A stretch of 64,000 nt of DNA from Halobacillus_B rhizosphaerae (GTDB lineage Bacteria; Bacillota; Bacilli; Bacillales; Halobacillaceae), in contig NZ_JAUTWQ010000011.1 of NCBI RefSeq assembly GCF_046719735.1, forward strand, positions 124,001 through 188,000, written 5' to 3'. Made by a program: the position numbers and the translations under genes. Below the pieces are notes generated by a model. That model searched no databases. It saw only the letters and a list, made by a program, of their open reading frames with translations, and was not told the DNA's origin. Shown piece by piece: positions 24,751-33,011 of the stretch (positions are counted from its first letter, which is position 1; each line of letters starts with the position of its first letter).

Positions 24751-26250
24751 TTGAGTAAAAAGGCAATAGTAGTTGGAGCAGGGCTTGGCGGGATGTCAGC
24801 AGCAATTAGGCTTAAAGCAGATGGATTTGACGTAAAGGTTATTGAGAAAAACAGCAATCTCGGCGGAAAATTGAATCAGCGGGAAGGCAAAGGCTTCACT
24901 TTCGACACCGGTCCATCTATTTTAACGATGCCATGGGTATTAGAGCAATTATTCGCGAGTGTTCACCGCCGATTAGAAGATTACATAACTGTGGAGCGGG
25001 TAGAGCCGCAATGGCGAACTTTCTTTGAAGATGGAACTCAACTGGATGTGACGAGTGACCTTCCTACCATGCTTGAAGAAATGGCGAAAGTTACAGATCG
25101 TCCTAACCGTAAGCTGACTGATTTTCTATCTTACAGCCAGGAGATGTATGAATTATGTATGAAGAGCTTTTACAAATATAGCATCCAAGATTTAAAAGAC
25201 TTAAAAAGCCATCATAAACTGAGTGAATTACTTCAAATGGACCCCATGAAAACAGTGGCTAAATCCACTCATAAACATTTCGACAACAAATATTTGGAGC
25301 AGCTATTCAATTTCTTTGTGATGTATGTAGGCTCAAATCCTTACTCATCTCCCGCGATTCTAAATCAGCTGGTTTATGTCCAACTCGGTCTTGGCATTCA
25401 TTATGTTAAAGGCGGTATGTACAAAATCGCCGAGGCGATGGGAAAACTTATGGAAGAATTGCGTGTGGATGTGCAGTTTAACTCGCCAGTCAAACAGTTC
25501 ATCGTCGAAGGGGAGAAGATCATCGGTGTAGAAACCGAAGAAGGTGAAGTGCATAACGCGGATGTGGTCGTATCCAATTTGGAAGCAATCCCTGCTTACC
25601 GCAGGCTTGCCCCGCAGACTTCAAAAGTGAAAAAAGAAACGAAGTCTCTTGAAAAGAAATTTGAGCCTACCGTGTCAGGGCTCGTCCTTCTTCTCGGTAC
25701 AAATAAGAAGTTTGAAAATATGAAGCACCATAATTTCTTTTTCTCTGAAGATCCGGAGAAAGAGTTCAAGGAAATTTTTGATCAAGGAAAACCTGCGGAT
25801 GATCCTACCATTTATATAGGCATTTCCTCAAGGTCTGATGAAACTCAGGCTCCTGAAGGAAAAGATAATTTATTTGTGTTGACCCACGTCCCTCCTATGG
25901 ATAAAGGGAAACGAAAACCAGTAGACTGGGATAATTACCGGGAAAGAGTGCTGAATAAATTAGAGAGAATGGGTCTGGAAGGTCTTAGGGACTCTATTGA
26001 GTTTGAATACCGCTTTACTCCAGAGGATTTGGAGCGTTTATATGGCCCTAATGGCGGTTCAATTTATGGAATTGCGGCAGACCGTAAATCCAATGGGGGA
26101 TTCAAAATCCCGTCGAAGAGCCAAGTGTTTGAAAATCTTTACTTTGTTGGCGGTTCCACTCATCCAGGGGGAGGCGTACCTATGGTCACCTTATCCGGCC
26201 AGTTAACAGCCGATTTAATAAAGGAAAATGAAGCGGCAGTGACAAAGTAA
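24751..26250 (+). CDS. Phytoene desaturase family oxidoreductase (CrtI/CrtN type)
   Basis: FAD-dependent carotenoid desaturase or oxygenase, 499 residues. Seen: the N-terminal dinucleotide motif VVGAGLGGMSAAIRL, LGGKLNQREGKGFTFDTGPS, and the C-terminal CrtI signature NLYFVGGSTHPGGGVPMV. Pigmented halophilic Bacillaceae make C30 carotenoids with several such enzymes (CrtN and oxygenase paralogues); I cannot tell which step this one performs. GGAGGTGG supports TTG 24751 as the start, nine codons shorter than the longest reading minus its ribosome site. No crtM or glycosyltransferase is adjacent, so it is separate from a full pigment cluster. Confidence 0.87.
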   Translation: MSKKAIVVGAGLGGMSAAIRLKADGFDVKVIEKNSNLGGKLNQREGKGFTFDTGPSILTMPWVLEQLFASVHRRLEDYITVERVEPQWRTFFEDGTQLDVTSDLPTMLEEMAKVTDRPNRKLTDFLSYSQEMYELCMKSFYKYSIQDLKDLKSHHKLSELLQMDPMKTVAKSTHKHFDNKYLEQLFNFFVMYVGSNPYSSPAILNQLVYVQLGLGIHYVKGGMYKIAEAMGKLMEELRVDVQFNSPVKQFIVEGEKIIGVETEEGEVHNADVVVSNLEAIPAYRRLAPQTSKVKKETKSLEKKFEPTVSGLVLLLGTNKKFENMKHHNFFFSEDPEKEFKEIFDQGKPADDPTIYIGISSRSDETQAPEGKDNLFVLTHVPPMDKGKRKPVDWDNYRERVLNKLERMGLEGLRDSIEFEYRFTPEDLERLYGPNGGSIYGIAADRKSNGGFKIPSKSQVFENLYFVGGSTHPGGGVPMVTLSGQLTADLIKENEAAVTK

Positions 26251-26340
26251 GTGAGTTATCTTAATTGAGAGCACTGTTTAAAACTCCATGTGGCAATGTG
26301 GCACTATATTGTTACAAAGGTCCGTTGCCATAACAGGATA

Positions 26341-26467
26341 AGGGTGGCGGGGAAACGATTCGCTTTCCTGTGGGGGGAACTGGCGAGCCTCCTCGCTCGT
26401 TTCACTCACTGTGGGGTCTCGCCTAGCACCTTCTCCCACGGGAGTCTCACCGTTTCTCCGCCACCCT
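26341..26467 (-). repeat. Hairpin repeat, copy 1 (reverse orientation)
   Basis: 127 bp. The reverse complement carries the family core: GAGACTCCCGTGGGAG, GAGACCCCACAG, GAGGAGGCTCGCC and CCACAGGAAAGCGAA. The outer ends AGGGTGGCGG and CCGCCACCCT pair with each other. It belongs with the copies at 26600 and 37250. Confidence 0.8.
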
Positions 26468-26599
26468 GCTGTAATTGCGCGAACGAACCTTACCATAGGG
26501 GGGGACCTGCTGAGTTTCTGCCAATTACCTATTTTTTTAGTCATCCTTAAACCATTGAAAGACGACATACACATGTTCCGTTATACGTAATTAACGGTA

Positions 26600-26719
26600 G
26601 AAGGGCCGGGAAATTGCGAGACTCCTGTGGGATGTACATGATAGGTGAGATCCCGGAAGGCAAAAGCCTGAGGAAGCTCACCACATGCCCACGGAAAGCG
26701 AGTGATTTCACGGCCCTTC
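26600..26719 (+). repeat. Hairpin repeat, copy 2
   Basis: 120 bp with the core GCGAGACTCCTGTGGGA, GAGATCCCGGAAGGC, GAGGAAGCTCACC and GCCCACGGAAAGCGAG. The outer ends GAAGGGCCG and CGGCCCTTC pair. The rest of 26251-27001 shows no gene. Confidence 0.8.
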
Positions 26720-26847
26720 AAACTCTCTCTTCATAGTAACGGAACCCCAAGATGTTTCAAGATGATTCTTCAGGTTATTGGTCTGCAATGAATAAAGCAC
26801 TTGTAGCCTTCCTTTCTCACAAAGGTGCGCAATATATAGAAGAGTAG

Positions 26848-26880
26848 AAGGAGAAGAGTTGTTATATGGCTCTTCTCCTT
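26848..26880. terminator. Hairpin upstream of the uracil-DNA glycosylase gene
   Basis: AAGGAGAAGAG (26848-26858) pairs with CTCTTCTCCTT (26870-26880), a perfect 11-bp stem. The T tract is short, so it may be a weak terminator or an anti-ribosome-site-like structure. It does not belong to a recognised gene end. Confidence 0.4.
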
Positions 26881-27001
26881 TGTCTGAGATTTAAGGTTTG
26901 TGATCATGAATAACTTCCGGAGATTAAGGCAGCCTCCCGGTTGTTTTACCTGCTTACTAAAGTGGTATGGTAGCAAACAACAAGAAATAAAGGGTGAGAA
27001 C

Positions 27002-27655
27002 ATGGAGTGGCCAGAGGATTTAATTCAATCAGCCAAACGCAGAATGGAACCCTATGACACAGAAGGATTTGTGCTGGGAAATGGCGATCCTGAGTCGGAG
27101 ATTATGATCGTCGGGGAAGCACCAGGCGAAAATGAAGCTGTCAAAGGGATACCGTTTATAGGAAGAGCTGGAGACGAACTTGATAAGCAGCTGCAGTATT
27201 TAGGGATAAATAGAGAGGACGTTTATATTACAAGTGTGGCCAGAAGCCGTCCTTATAAATGGGTAAAAACCAATAAGAAGGGTTCGGGGGGGATGCGCAA
27301 GGCTAACCGTAAACCTAACAATAAGGAAGTACTTGCCCATGCACCCCTGCTCGATTACCAAATAAAAGAGATGGATCCAAAGGTCATCATTGCTTTAGGC
27401 AGTGTTGCATACTTGCGTTTAACCGGCAGGAAAGACAAAATGACAGACGTATTAGGAGAACGGATCGAAACACCTATCCAGCAGTTAAATGAAGAGGGGG
27501 ACGAATATATTCCAACCGAGAAAACGTATACTCTTATCCCGCTTTATCATCCGGCAGCTGTATTTTATAATCCTAAAATCAAAGAAGATATTTATGCTTC
27601 ACTGGATAAAGTGAAAACTTACCTGAACAAGGAAACAGAAAACCGCTCGTCGTAG
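27002..27655 (+). CDS. Uracil-DNA glycosylase family protein lacking Fe-S cysteines
   Basis: Protein of 217 residues of the family 4/5-like UDG superfamily. Seen: motif A region IMIVGEAPGENEAVKGIPFIGRAG and the C-terminal PLYHPAAVFYNP. These enzymes excise uracil from DNA. There is no cysteine in the whole protein, so the [4Fe-4S] cluster of classical family 4/5 enzymes cannot form. An AAAGGGTGAGAAC site precedes ATG 27002; the longer reading from 26900 starts inside A/T-rich leader sequence with no site. Confidence 0.85.
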   Translation: MEWPEDLIQSAKRRMEPYDTEGFVLGNGDPESEIMIVGEAPGENEAVKGIPFIGRAGDELDKQLQYLGINREDVYITSVARSRPYKWVKTNKKGSGGMRKANRKPNNKEVLAHAPLLDYQIKEMDPKVIIALGSVAYLRLTGRKDKMTDVLGERIETPIQQLNEEGDEYIPTEKTYTLIPLYHPAAVFYNPKIKEDIYASLDKVKTYLNKETENRSS

Positions 27656-27672
27656 TGAACGGGCGGTTTTTT
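27641..27672 (+). terminator. Terminator overlapping the UDG 3' end
   Basis: AACCGCTCGT pairs with ACGGGCGGTT (one G-T pair) and continues as TTTTTT. The left arm overlaps the last codons of the gene. Confidence 0.82.
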
Positions 27673-27697
27673 CTGATTTGACATGATTAAAGAAAGT

Positions 27698-28360
27698 TCA
27701 TTGGCTTTTAGCCAGCTGTTTTTGTTTTTCAAAAATAAAGATTCCTTGTTTGCTTACGGAACTGGTTCCGATCCCGATGTTACGCCGGCTTTGAATCGCA
27801 ATATATTTAGAAACTTCTTTTCCTTCAATACTATAGATTTTTGCTTTTGGAAACAGGTTCGGCGGCGTATTAGCAGGCTTCTGAATCTTAGGCTGGTTCT
27901 CAGTCACTGTTCCTATCACTTGGTCTAGTTGGGATGCCTTGACGACTTGGCCAGTCTGAACATAGCGTTCCCCGTTATGAATGACGTAGGTTTCCTGTAT
28001 AATGGTTGATGTTTCTGCCTCAGTACTAGCTCCCCGATCGAAGGCCTTTGTTTGATTGATATCGCTCTTGTCAAAAATCGGGACAGATTTAAGACTGGTA
28101 GTCACTTGCTTGTCTTCAAGTGTAGCCGCCGTATACATAGGTGTGCGGGAAGGGGTATTAAAATAGAGCAGAACCATCGCCGCTAATAGAGTTACAATAG
28201 GGATAGGCAGGGCCAGTTTCATCCATGATTTACTTGACCTTGCCGACTTTTGCTTTGTGCGGCGAACCATCCTTTGAATATCTTTTTCCTCGAAAGAAAC
28301 TTGCTTATATTTTACGTTGTGGTTCATTTTCTTGAGACGTCGATCTAATAAATCATTCAT
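27698..28360 (-). CDS. Putative membrane anti-sigma/regulatory partner of the ECF factor
   Basis: Protein of 220 residues with a basic N-terminal cytoplasmic part (about 48 residues), one membrane helix (LALPIPIVTLLAAMVLLYF) and an outer domain of about 150 residues. There is no zinc-finger motif. Its ATG, behind GGGAGG, overlaps the 3' end of the sigma gene by 8 bp, the typical coupling of sigma and anti-sigma genes. I infer an anti-sigma role from this position and topology alone. Confidence 0.65.
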   Translation of the reverse strand: MNDLLDRRLKKMNHNVKYKQVSFEEKDIQRMVRRTKQKSARSSKSWMKLALPIPIVTLLAAMVLLYFNTPSRTPMYTAATLEDKQVTTSLKSVPIFDKSDINQTKAFDRGASTEAETSTIIQETYVIHNGERYVQTGQVVKASQLDQVIGTVTENQPKIQKPANTPPNLFPKAKIYSIEGKEVSKYIAIQSRRNIGIGTSSVSKQGIFIFEKQKQLAKSQ

Positions 28361-28970
28361 GTTGTGACCTCCCTTCTGAAGTGATCCGGTCTTGTAAGAG
28401 CTGCCGTCCTCTTCTCAGCCTGGTCTTCACAGTGTTTTCACTGATAGCAAGCATTGGAGCGAGTTCTTTAATTTGAAACTCTTCAAAATAGTATAGGATA
28501 ATGATTTCACGGTATTTTTTCTCCAGCTGAAGCACATGATTAAGGAGCTCTTCATCGTCGCTCTTGTCTATTGCATATTCTTCAGGGGAAGAATAATCAG
28601 AAGGAATATTTTTGAATATATCTGCTCCTTTTCTTACAACTCTGCGAAAATAAGAGCTTTTCAGATGATCTTTACATAAATTAATGGTTATTTTAAAAAG
28701 CCAGGTTTTTTCACTGGAATTCTCTTTGAAAGATGAATATTTCTGGTAGGCTTTTATGAAAACTTCCTGAGTAATATCTTCGGCAATGGAATGGTCTTTA
28801 ACATATGAGTAAGCAAGCCATTTTAAATCATGACCATAATTGCGGATCCATTGTTCTATTAGTTTATCCATATTAGGCTGCGCGGTTGATTCCTGGCTGG
28901 CCGGTTGATTGTACGTCTGTAATCGCTGTTTATGTATCAATTTGTCCCACCTCATAGTTATAGACGACAC
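28353..28970 (-). CDS. ECF-type RNA polymerase sigma factor
   Basis: Sigma-70 family factor of up to 205 residues. Region 2: AYSYVKDHSIAEDITQEVF and KTWLFKITINLCKDHLKSS; region 4: FQIKELAPMLAISENTVKTRLRRGR. It resembles the orphan factor at 14382-14891 in both regions. The start is uncertain: GTG 28970 with AAAGGA four bases away, or ATG 28955. About the first 30 residues lie before the usual sigma start and may be an extension. A TGAAAA-N16-CG element lies upstream (29009-29034). Confidence 0.86.
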   Translation of the reverse strand: MSSITMRWDKLIHKQRLQTYNQPASQESTAQPNMDKLIEQWIRNYGHDLKWLAYSYVKDHSIAEDITQEVFIKAYQKYSSFKENSSEKTWLFKITINLCKDHLKSSYFRRVVRKGADIFKNIPSDYSSPEEYAIDKSDDEELLNHVLQLEKKYREIIILYYFEEFQIKELAPMLAISENTVKTRLRRGRQLLQDRITSEGRSQHE

Positions 28971-29008
28971 TCCTTCCTTTTAGGTTTCTGATAAACTGAA
29001 AAAATAGG

Positions 29009-29034
29009 GGCGTATATATAATTTCGACTTTTCA
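29009..29034 (-). promoter_or_regulatory. Putative ECF promoter of the sigma gene at 28970
   Basis: On the minus strand TGAAAA (29034-29029), 16 bases, then CGCC (29012-29009). TGAAAAGT followed 16 bases later by CG is also the pattern at 14308-14337 before the related sigma factor. It ends 39 bp from the start codon. Confidence 0.5.
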
Positions 29035-29079
29035 CATCAAAAATCCTGGTCAAATATACATAGATAGGAGAATGGCCTT

Positions 29080-30756
29080 ATGAAATTTGCTGGCAGATGG
29101 ATAGCTATGGCGGGTTTTGTCATATTAGTTTTATGGAAGATGATTTTTTACCTGACTATCATTGATACGGCGCTTGGATTCTCTTTTTTAGTCCTTGTAC
29201 CGCTGCTATTAGAAGAAGTGATTCAAGAAGGGGAGAGGAACCGGGCGGAGAAGTGGCTGTACCAAGTGATGCTATGTTCACTCCCATTCGCCGGTGCTGG
29301 AGTGATCGCCGTCACTCTGCCGCCGGGAAGAGATGCTGGATGGTGGGCAGGTGTGTGGCTTTTTTACACTTTGCTGATCGCTTTCGGGGGATTGATGCGG
29401 CTTCTTGGCAGAGGAATCCGCCCGCGGGAAGAAACTGTGATCGATGCAGGGCTGATATATATTTCAGTTGGTGGGGTTTGGCTTGTCTTGGCAAGCGGTG
29501 GCTTTGCTCCGTTTCTTCCTTATAGTGGAACGATTGTGCAGCTGACGGCGATCCATTTTCATTATGCTGCTTTTGTTTTGCCACTGGTAACAGGTTTTTT
29601 TGGTCGGTATTTAGCTGCTGAAAAGAAACAGCGGGTAGGGAAACCCTATCTGATTCTTACAGTTGGTGTGATGGCTGGTCCATTTCTTGTTGCTCTTGGT
29701 CTGGACCAGGGGCCACCAACTGAAGTCTTTACAGTAGGGCTGTATGTGCTGATCCTTGCCTGGCTTTGTATTTGGTGGCTATGGATATCTGTGGACTTTA
29801 AAGGGTGGGTTAAAATCGGTTTTAGGGCAGCTTCCTTACTCTTGTTAATGACGATGGTTTTCTCTTTTACCTATAGTCTGGGATTAATGAAAGAAACCTA
29901 CTGGCTGGGTATTGATGGCATGCTTAAATGGCATGGGGCTTATAATGCGTTTGGTTTTTCCTTGTTCGCGGCAATGGCCTGGAGAGGGGTCCATCCCTCT
30001 AAACGCTTTGAATTCACAAATTTTCCTGTCAGCCGGTTAAGAGGAAATGGTTACGTAGGTAATGACATTATTTATGACCAGGGATGGACAGAAGTGCACA
30101 CTCAGGCTGTTGGTCTTGTGTCTGAATGGGAGAAGCTTCGAAGTGCAGACTTTAAACCTGGACGGCTGGATCGAACTGTGAGGCAATTTTATACAGCTAC
30201 TGAAGGGTTTGATATGAAAGCTCATGTTCAATGGAAGAAGGGGTTTAAAAGGTTTTCCGTTTGGAGTCATCGAATGACTAGCAGAATGGGGCAGATCAAC
30301 ATTCCCTTGTCTGGAGAGGTGGAAATGGATGGAGAAATCGTATCCATCGCAGATGATAAGGATGGCAGAAACCAGGTAAGAGCCTGGGTGAGAAGAAACA
30401 AGCAAACAGAAGCACCAATTTTCACGGCGCTATATTCCTCTCATAGAAATAAGGATGAAGGATATATGAACATCGGACTTCCTTTTCCAAGAGGAGTGAT
30501 GACGGGGGTACTGAGACCGTTAAATGACGATGGTAATGGATTCATTCTAACGAGTGTGCTTCGCGATAATGCGGCGGGAGATGAAGGTGTCTATTTCACT
30601 CTCGGAGACTGGACGTTCCGTACGCCTCTTCAAGAGGTTTTTCACGTGGAGCCGGGAAATGGCGGGGAACTTAAGGCGACACACCAAATGTCTCTTGGTC
30701 CGGTTCCTTTCCTGGAAATCACTTATATTTTGACGAAAAAGACGGAGAAGAACTGA
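29080..30756 (+). CDS. YndJ-like membrane protein
   Basis: Protein of 558 residues. The first 300 form about nine membrane helices (for example VILVLWKMIFYLTIIDTALGF and LTAIHFHYAAFVLPLVTGFFG); the remaining 250 are a soluble domain (from about GYVGNDIIYDQGW). This two-part layout and the TAIHFHYAAF block match B. subtilis YndJ, whose function is unknown. GATAGGAG precedes the ATG. It is divergent from the ECF sigma gene at 28970 and could be under its control, though I see no separate ECF element on this side. Confidence 0.78.
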   Translation: MKFAGRWIAMAGFVILVLWKMIFYLTIIDTALGFSFLVLVPLLLEEVIQEGERNRAEKWLYQVMLCSLPFAGAGVIAVTLPPGRDAGWWAGVWLFYTLLIAFGGLMRLLGRGIRPREETVIDAGLIYISVGGVWLVLASGGFAPFLPYSGTIVQLTAIHFHYAAFVLPLVTGFFGRYLAAEKKQRVGKPYLILTVGVMAGPFLVALGLDQGPPTEVFTVGLYVLILAWLCIWWLWISVDFKGWVKIGFRAASLLLLMTMVFSFTYSLGLMKETYWLGIDGMLKWHGAYNAFGFSLFAAMAWRGVHPSKRFEFTNFPVSRLRGNGYVGNDIIYDQGWTEVHTQAVGLVSEWEKLRSADFKPGRLDRTVRQFYTATEGFDMKAHVQWKKGFKRFSVWSHRMTSRMGQINIPLSGEVEMDGEIVSIADDKDGRNQVRAWVRRNKQTEAPIFTALYSSHRNKDEGYMNIGLPFPRGVMTGVLRPLNDDGNGFILTSVLRDNAAGDEGVYFTLGDWTFRTPLQEVFHVEPGNGGELKATHQMSLGPVPFLEITYILTKKTEKN

Positions 30757-30790
30757 ATGAAAGAATAGAGCGAACATATAGGAAAATAAA

Positions 30791-30818
30791 TTAAAAATTC
30801 CAGGTACTATGCTATAAT
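30791..30818 (+). promoter_or_regulatory. Promoter of the antitoxin RNA
   Basis: An extended -10, TGC-TATAAT (TATAAT at 30813-30818), with a poor -35 (TTAAAA at 30791-30796, spacer 16). Transcription would start near 30825. Confidence 0.6.
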
Positions 30819-30824
30819 GAAAAT

Positions 30825-30930
30825 AAATCGTCCAGATGCAGTGGCAGCTGCACCTGGACATCGATACCGTTCGTGCTTTATTGAATGTTTGACCCACTTC
30901 CTTAATAAGGAAGCGGGTCTATTTTTTATT
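30825..30930 (+). ncRNA. Putative type I antitoxin RNA (RatA/SR4-like)
   Basis: No ORF lies between the promoter at 30791-30818 and a strong terminator GACCC-a-CTTCCTT ... AAGGAAG-c-GGGTC (30891-30919) with TATTTTTTATT. The RNA, about 100 nt, would be complementary to the 3' part of the toxin transcript from the other strand, including the last codons of the toxin. This is the layout of the txpA/ratA and bsrG/SR4 pairs, in which the antisense RNA pairs with the toxin mRNA 3' region. Confidence 0.6.
30830..30859 (-). terminator. Hairpin, probable terminator of the toxin mRNA
   Basis: GTCCAG (30830-30835) pairs with CTGGAC (30854-30859), with an inner TGCA/TGCA. On the minus strand the stem runs into GATTTATTTTCATT. 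A toxin mRNA ending here overlaps the antitoxin RNA along its whole length. Confidence 0.5.
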
Positions 30931-31014
30931 GTTCATTTTTATGATGAGCGCTAGGAGTGTAAGAGTAAACGTTCCAAACGCTAACATGATCATTAAGGCT
31001 TGATAGGTACTCAT
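30919..31014 (-). CDS. Type I toxin peptide, TxpA/BsrG holin-like family
   Basis: Peptide of 31 residues: MSTYQALM, a membrane helix (IMLAFGTFTLTLLALIIK) and a lysine-rich end (MNNKK). Short N-terminus, one helix beginning L-x-F-G-T, and a basic tail define the putative holin-like toxin group, which damages the membrane when overproduced. AAAGGGAGTGA eight bases before the ATG is a strong site. The convergent antisense RNA unit at 30825-30930 completes a type I toxin-antitoxin locus. The gene is far below usual size limits and would be missed by most gene callers. Confidence 0.78.
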   Translation of the reverse strand: MSTYQALMIMLAFGTFTLTLLALIIKMNNKK

Positions 31015-31163
31015 GTGCGAGATCACTCCCTTTCTATCTGCACCACAACCTAATCCTATCGAACGGTATCTATCTACTAGGATACCATATTTTTCCCCAA
31101 AACAAGAACAAACGTTCGTATTAAATTCAAAAATAGCTACTTTGGACCATTTTACACAAAAAA

Positions 31164-31204
31164 CCCCCTGCAGGACTCCTTGGAAATGGGAGCTGCAGTG
31201 GGGG
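31164..31204 (-). terminator. Terminator of the glnK-amt operon
   Basis: CCCCCTGCAG (31164-31173) pairs with CTGCAGTGGGGG (31193-31204). On the minus strand it is followed by TTTTTTGTG. Confidence 0.85.
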
Positions 31205-31220
31205 TAGACTGCTATGTTAA

Positions 31221-32618
31221 CTATTGAGCGGTTTTATGATCTTTTGTGTTCGTTTCGGTCGTGCTGTCCAGACTATCGAGACGGTGGAGTAATCCGACTC
31301 CGAAGTCTCGGCTTGAAGGGTCGTAGTTTTCATTAAAGATACTCTTCGTCGATTCGTAAGCGGTAGAACCGTGTTCGGCGAAGTCCAGCCCGGATATTTC
31401 CTCCTGGCGGGATACACGAATTCCGATGGTTTTCTTAAGGGTAAAGACAACAGCGGCTGATGATGCCATTGTCCAGGCAATAACGGCTAGGACCCCGAGG
31501 GCTTGTATGGATAGGAGTTTTACTCCTCCGCCATAGAATAGTCCGCCATCTACAGAGAATAATCCAACAGCGAGCGTTCCCCATATTCCACAGATTCCGT
31601 GAACGGCGATAGCGCCGACGGGGTCATCAATACGAACGATACGGTCGAAGAATTGAACAGCTTCTACTAATATCACTCCAGCAATCAGCCCGATAAAAAT
31701 CGCACCAATGAGAGAGACATTGGCGGTCCCGGCAGTAATTCCAACAAGACCGGCAAGGGCGCCGTTAAGCGTTAGGGAAGCATCAATGCGATTGTATTTA
31801 AAGTAAGAGTACAACGCTGAACCAATGACGGCCGTGGAAGCAGACAACAGCGTGGTGGCGATAACCTTTGGAACTAGGGATGGATCTGCAGCCAGCGTGC
31901 TGCCGCCATTAAACCCAAACCAGCCAAACCAAAGGATGAAGACTCCTAATGCCCCCATCGGGATGTTGTGACCTTGAATAACATTCACTGTTTTACCTGA
32001 GTATTTTCCTATACGCGGTCCGAGCAGCATAACGGTGACAACAGCACCAAGGGCACCAGTCAGGTGAACGACGGTTGAGCCTGCAAAGTCAACAAACCCT
32101 AGTTCAGATAACCAGCCGCCTCCCCAGACCCAGTGACCGACTACAGGATAGATGAGACCTGTCATTACTACCGTTAATAACAAATAAGAGGAAAGTTTCA
32201 TACGTTCTGCGACAGCACCGGAAATAATGGTAGCACATGTGGCGGCAAAGACGGCCTGGAAGACGAAGAAACCAATCTGGTCTTCCTGTCCGCTTAAGAA
32301 AAATCCATCTATACCAATGATCCCACCGCCGGAAGTGCCAAACATGAAACCATAGCCAACCATGAAATAAAGAACGGAAGCGATCGATAGCGTCATGAAA
32401 TTCTTCATTAAAATATTAAGGGCGTTCTTTGAACGGGTAAATCCTGTTTCGACCATTGCAAACCCTGCATGCATAAAGAATACTAGAAAGGCGGCGATCA
32501 TAACCCAGACCATATCCACAGATTGCATGACCGTTTCGGGTGTTACAGCGGCTTGGGCGCTTGCGGCAGCTGGAAATCCTAAAATAGCTAATAAGACGAG
32601 CGGCAATACTTTCTTCAT
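31221..32618 (-). CDS. amt: Ammonium transporter (AmtB/NrgA)
   Basis: Channel of the Amt/Rh family, 465 residues with about 11 helices after a signal-like start (MKKVLPLVLLAILGFPAAASA). Seen: WVMIAAFLVFFMHAGFAMVETG, GHWVWGGGWL, DFAGSTVVHLTGA with the conserved pore His, FGFNGGS, and a second His in AIAVHGICGIWG. The C-terminal tail is longer than that of NrgA and ends in polar residues. It imports ammonium at low concentration and should be gated by GlnK, encoded just upstream. The operon carries TnrA/GlnR boxes, which signals nitrogen control. Confidence 0.94.
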   Translation of the reverse strand: MKKVLPLVLLAILGFPAAASAQAAVTPETVMQSVDMVWVMIAAFLVFFMHAGFAMVETGFTRSKNALNILMKNFMTLSIASVLYFMVGYGFMFGTSGGGIIGIDGFFLSGQEDQIGFFVFQAVFAATCATIISGAVAERMKLSSYLLLTVVMTGLIYPVVGHWVWGGGWLSELGFVDFAGSTVVHLTGALGAVVTVMLLGPRIGKYSGKTVNVIQGHNIPMGALGVFILWFGWFGFNGGSTLAADPSLVPKVIATTLLSASTAVIGSALYSYFKYNRIDASLTLNGALAGLVGITAGTANVSLIGAIFIGLIAGVILVEAVQFFDRIVRIDDPVGAIAVHGICGIWGTLAVGLFSVDGGLFYGGGVKLLSIQALGVLAVIAWTMASSAAVVFTLKKTIGIRVSRQEEISGLDFAEHGSTAYESTKSIFNENYDPSSRDFGVGLLHRLDSLDSTTETNTKDHKTAQ

Positions 32619-32645
32619 AGTTATGAAACATCCTTCCTAATTGAT

Positions 32646-32990
32646 TTATATAAGTGCAGACTTGCCGGTTTCACCTGTGCGAATTCGAAAGACTTCATCT
32701 ATGGTGTAAACGAATATTTTTCCATCTCCAACTTCATTAGTAGCGCATGTATCGGTGATGACATCGATAATAGAAGTTAGTTCGTGATCCTCAACAACCA
32801 TTTCTACTTTTACTTTTGGGTAAAGCTTAATTTCGAATCGACTGCCTCGAAAGATCCCTTCCTGTCCTTTTTGCTGACCGCAGCCAGCAACTTCAGACAC
32901 TGTCAGACCTTTGACACCTGATTCATCCAGGTTCTGTCTTAAGGTTTGAAAAGCTTCCGGACGAATAATAGCCTCCAATTTTTTCATCAT
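32646..32990 (-). CDS. glnK: P-II family nitrogen regulator GlnK/NrgB
   Basis: PII signal protein of 114 residues. Seen: KLEAIIRPEAFQTLRQNL, the T-loop region around GCGQQKGQEGIFRG, VEMVVEDHELTSIIDVI and the C-terminal GDGKIFVYTIDEVFRIRTGE. The usual uridylylated tyrosine of enteric PII is absent from the T-loop, as is common in Bacillus, where the protein binds Amt and TnrA instead. Two ATGs (32990 and 32987) are possible behind AAAGGGGAG. Gene order is glnK-amt, the reverse of B. subtilis nrgA-nrgB. Confidence 0.93.
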   Translation of the reverse strand: MMKKLEAIIRPEAFQTLRQNLDESGVKGLTVSEVAGCGQQKGQEGIFRGSRFEIKLYPKVKVEMVVEDHELTSIIDVITDTCATNEVGDGKIFVYTIDEVFRIRTGETGKSALI

Positions 32991-33011
32991 ACAGCTCCCC
33001 TTTAACTATTA

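Noticed and set aside
26290..26574. ORFs of 86 and 98 codons on both strands
   Set aside because: They run through hairpin repeat copy 1; composition follows the repeat and no ribosome site is present.
26341..26719. Repeat pair considered as a CRISPR array
   Set aside because: Only two copies here, in opposite orientations, with self-pairing ends and no regular spacers or cas genes.
29253..29584. Overlapping ORFs within the YndJ-like gene
   Set aside because: Alternative-frame shadows of a membrane protein with strong coding evidence.
30037..30405. 122-codon minus reading
   Set aside because: Lies wholly inside the YndJ-like gene in antisense; no supporting signals.
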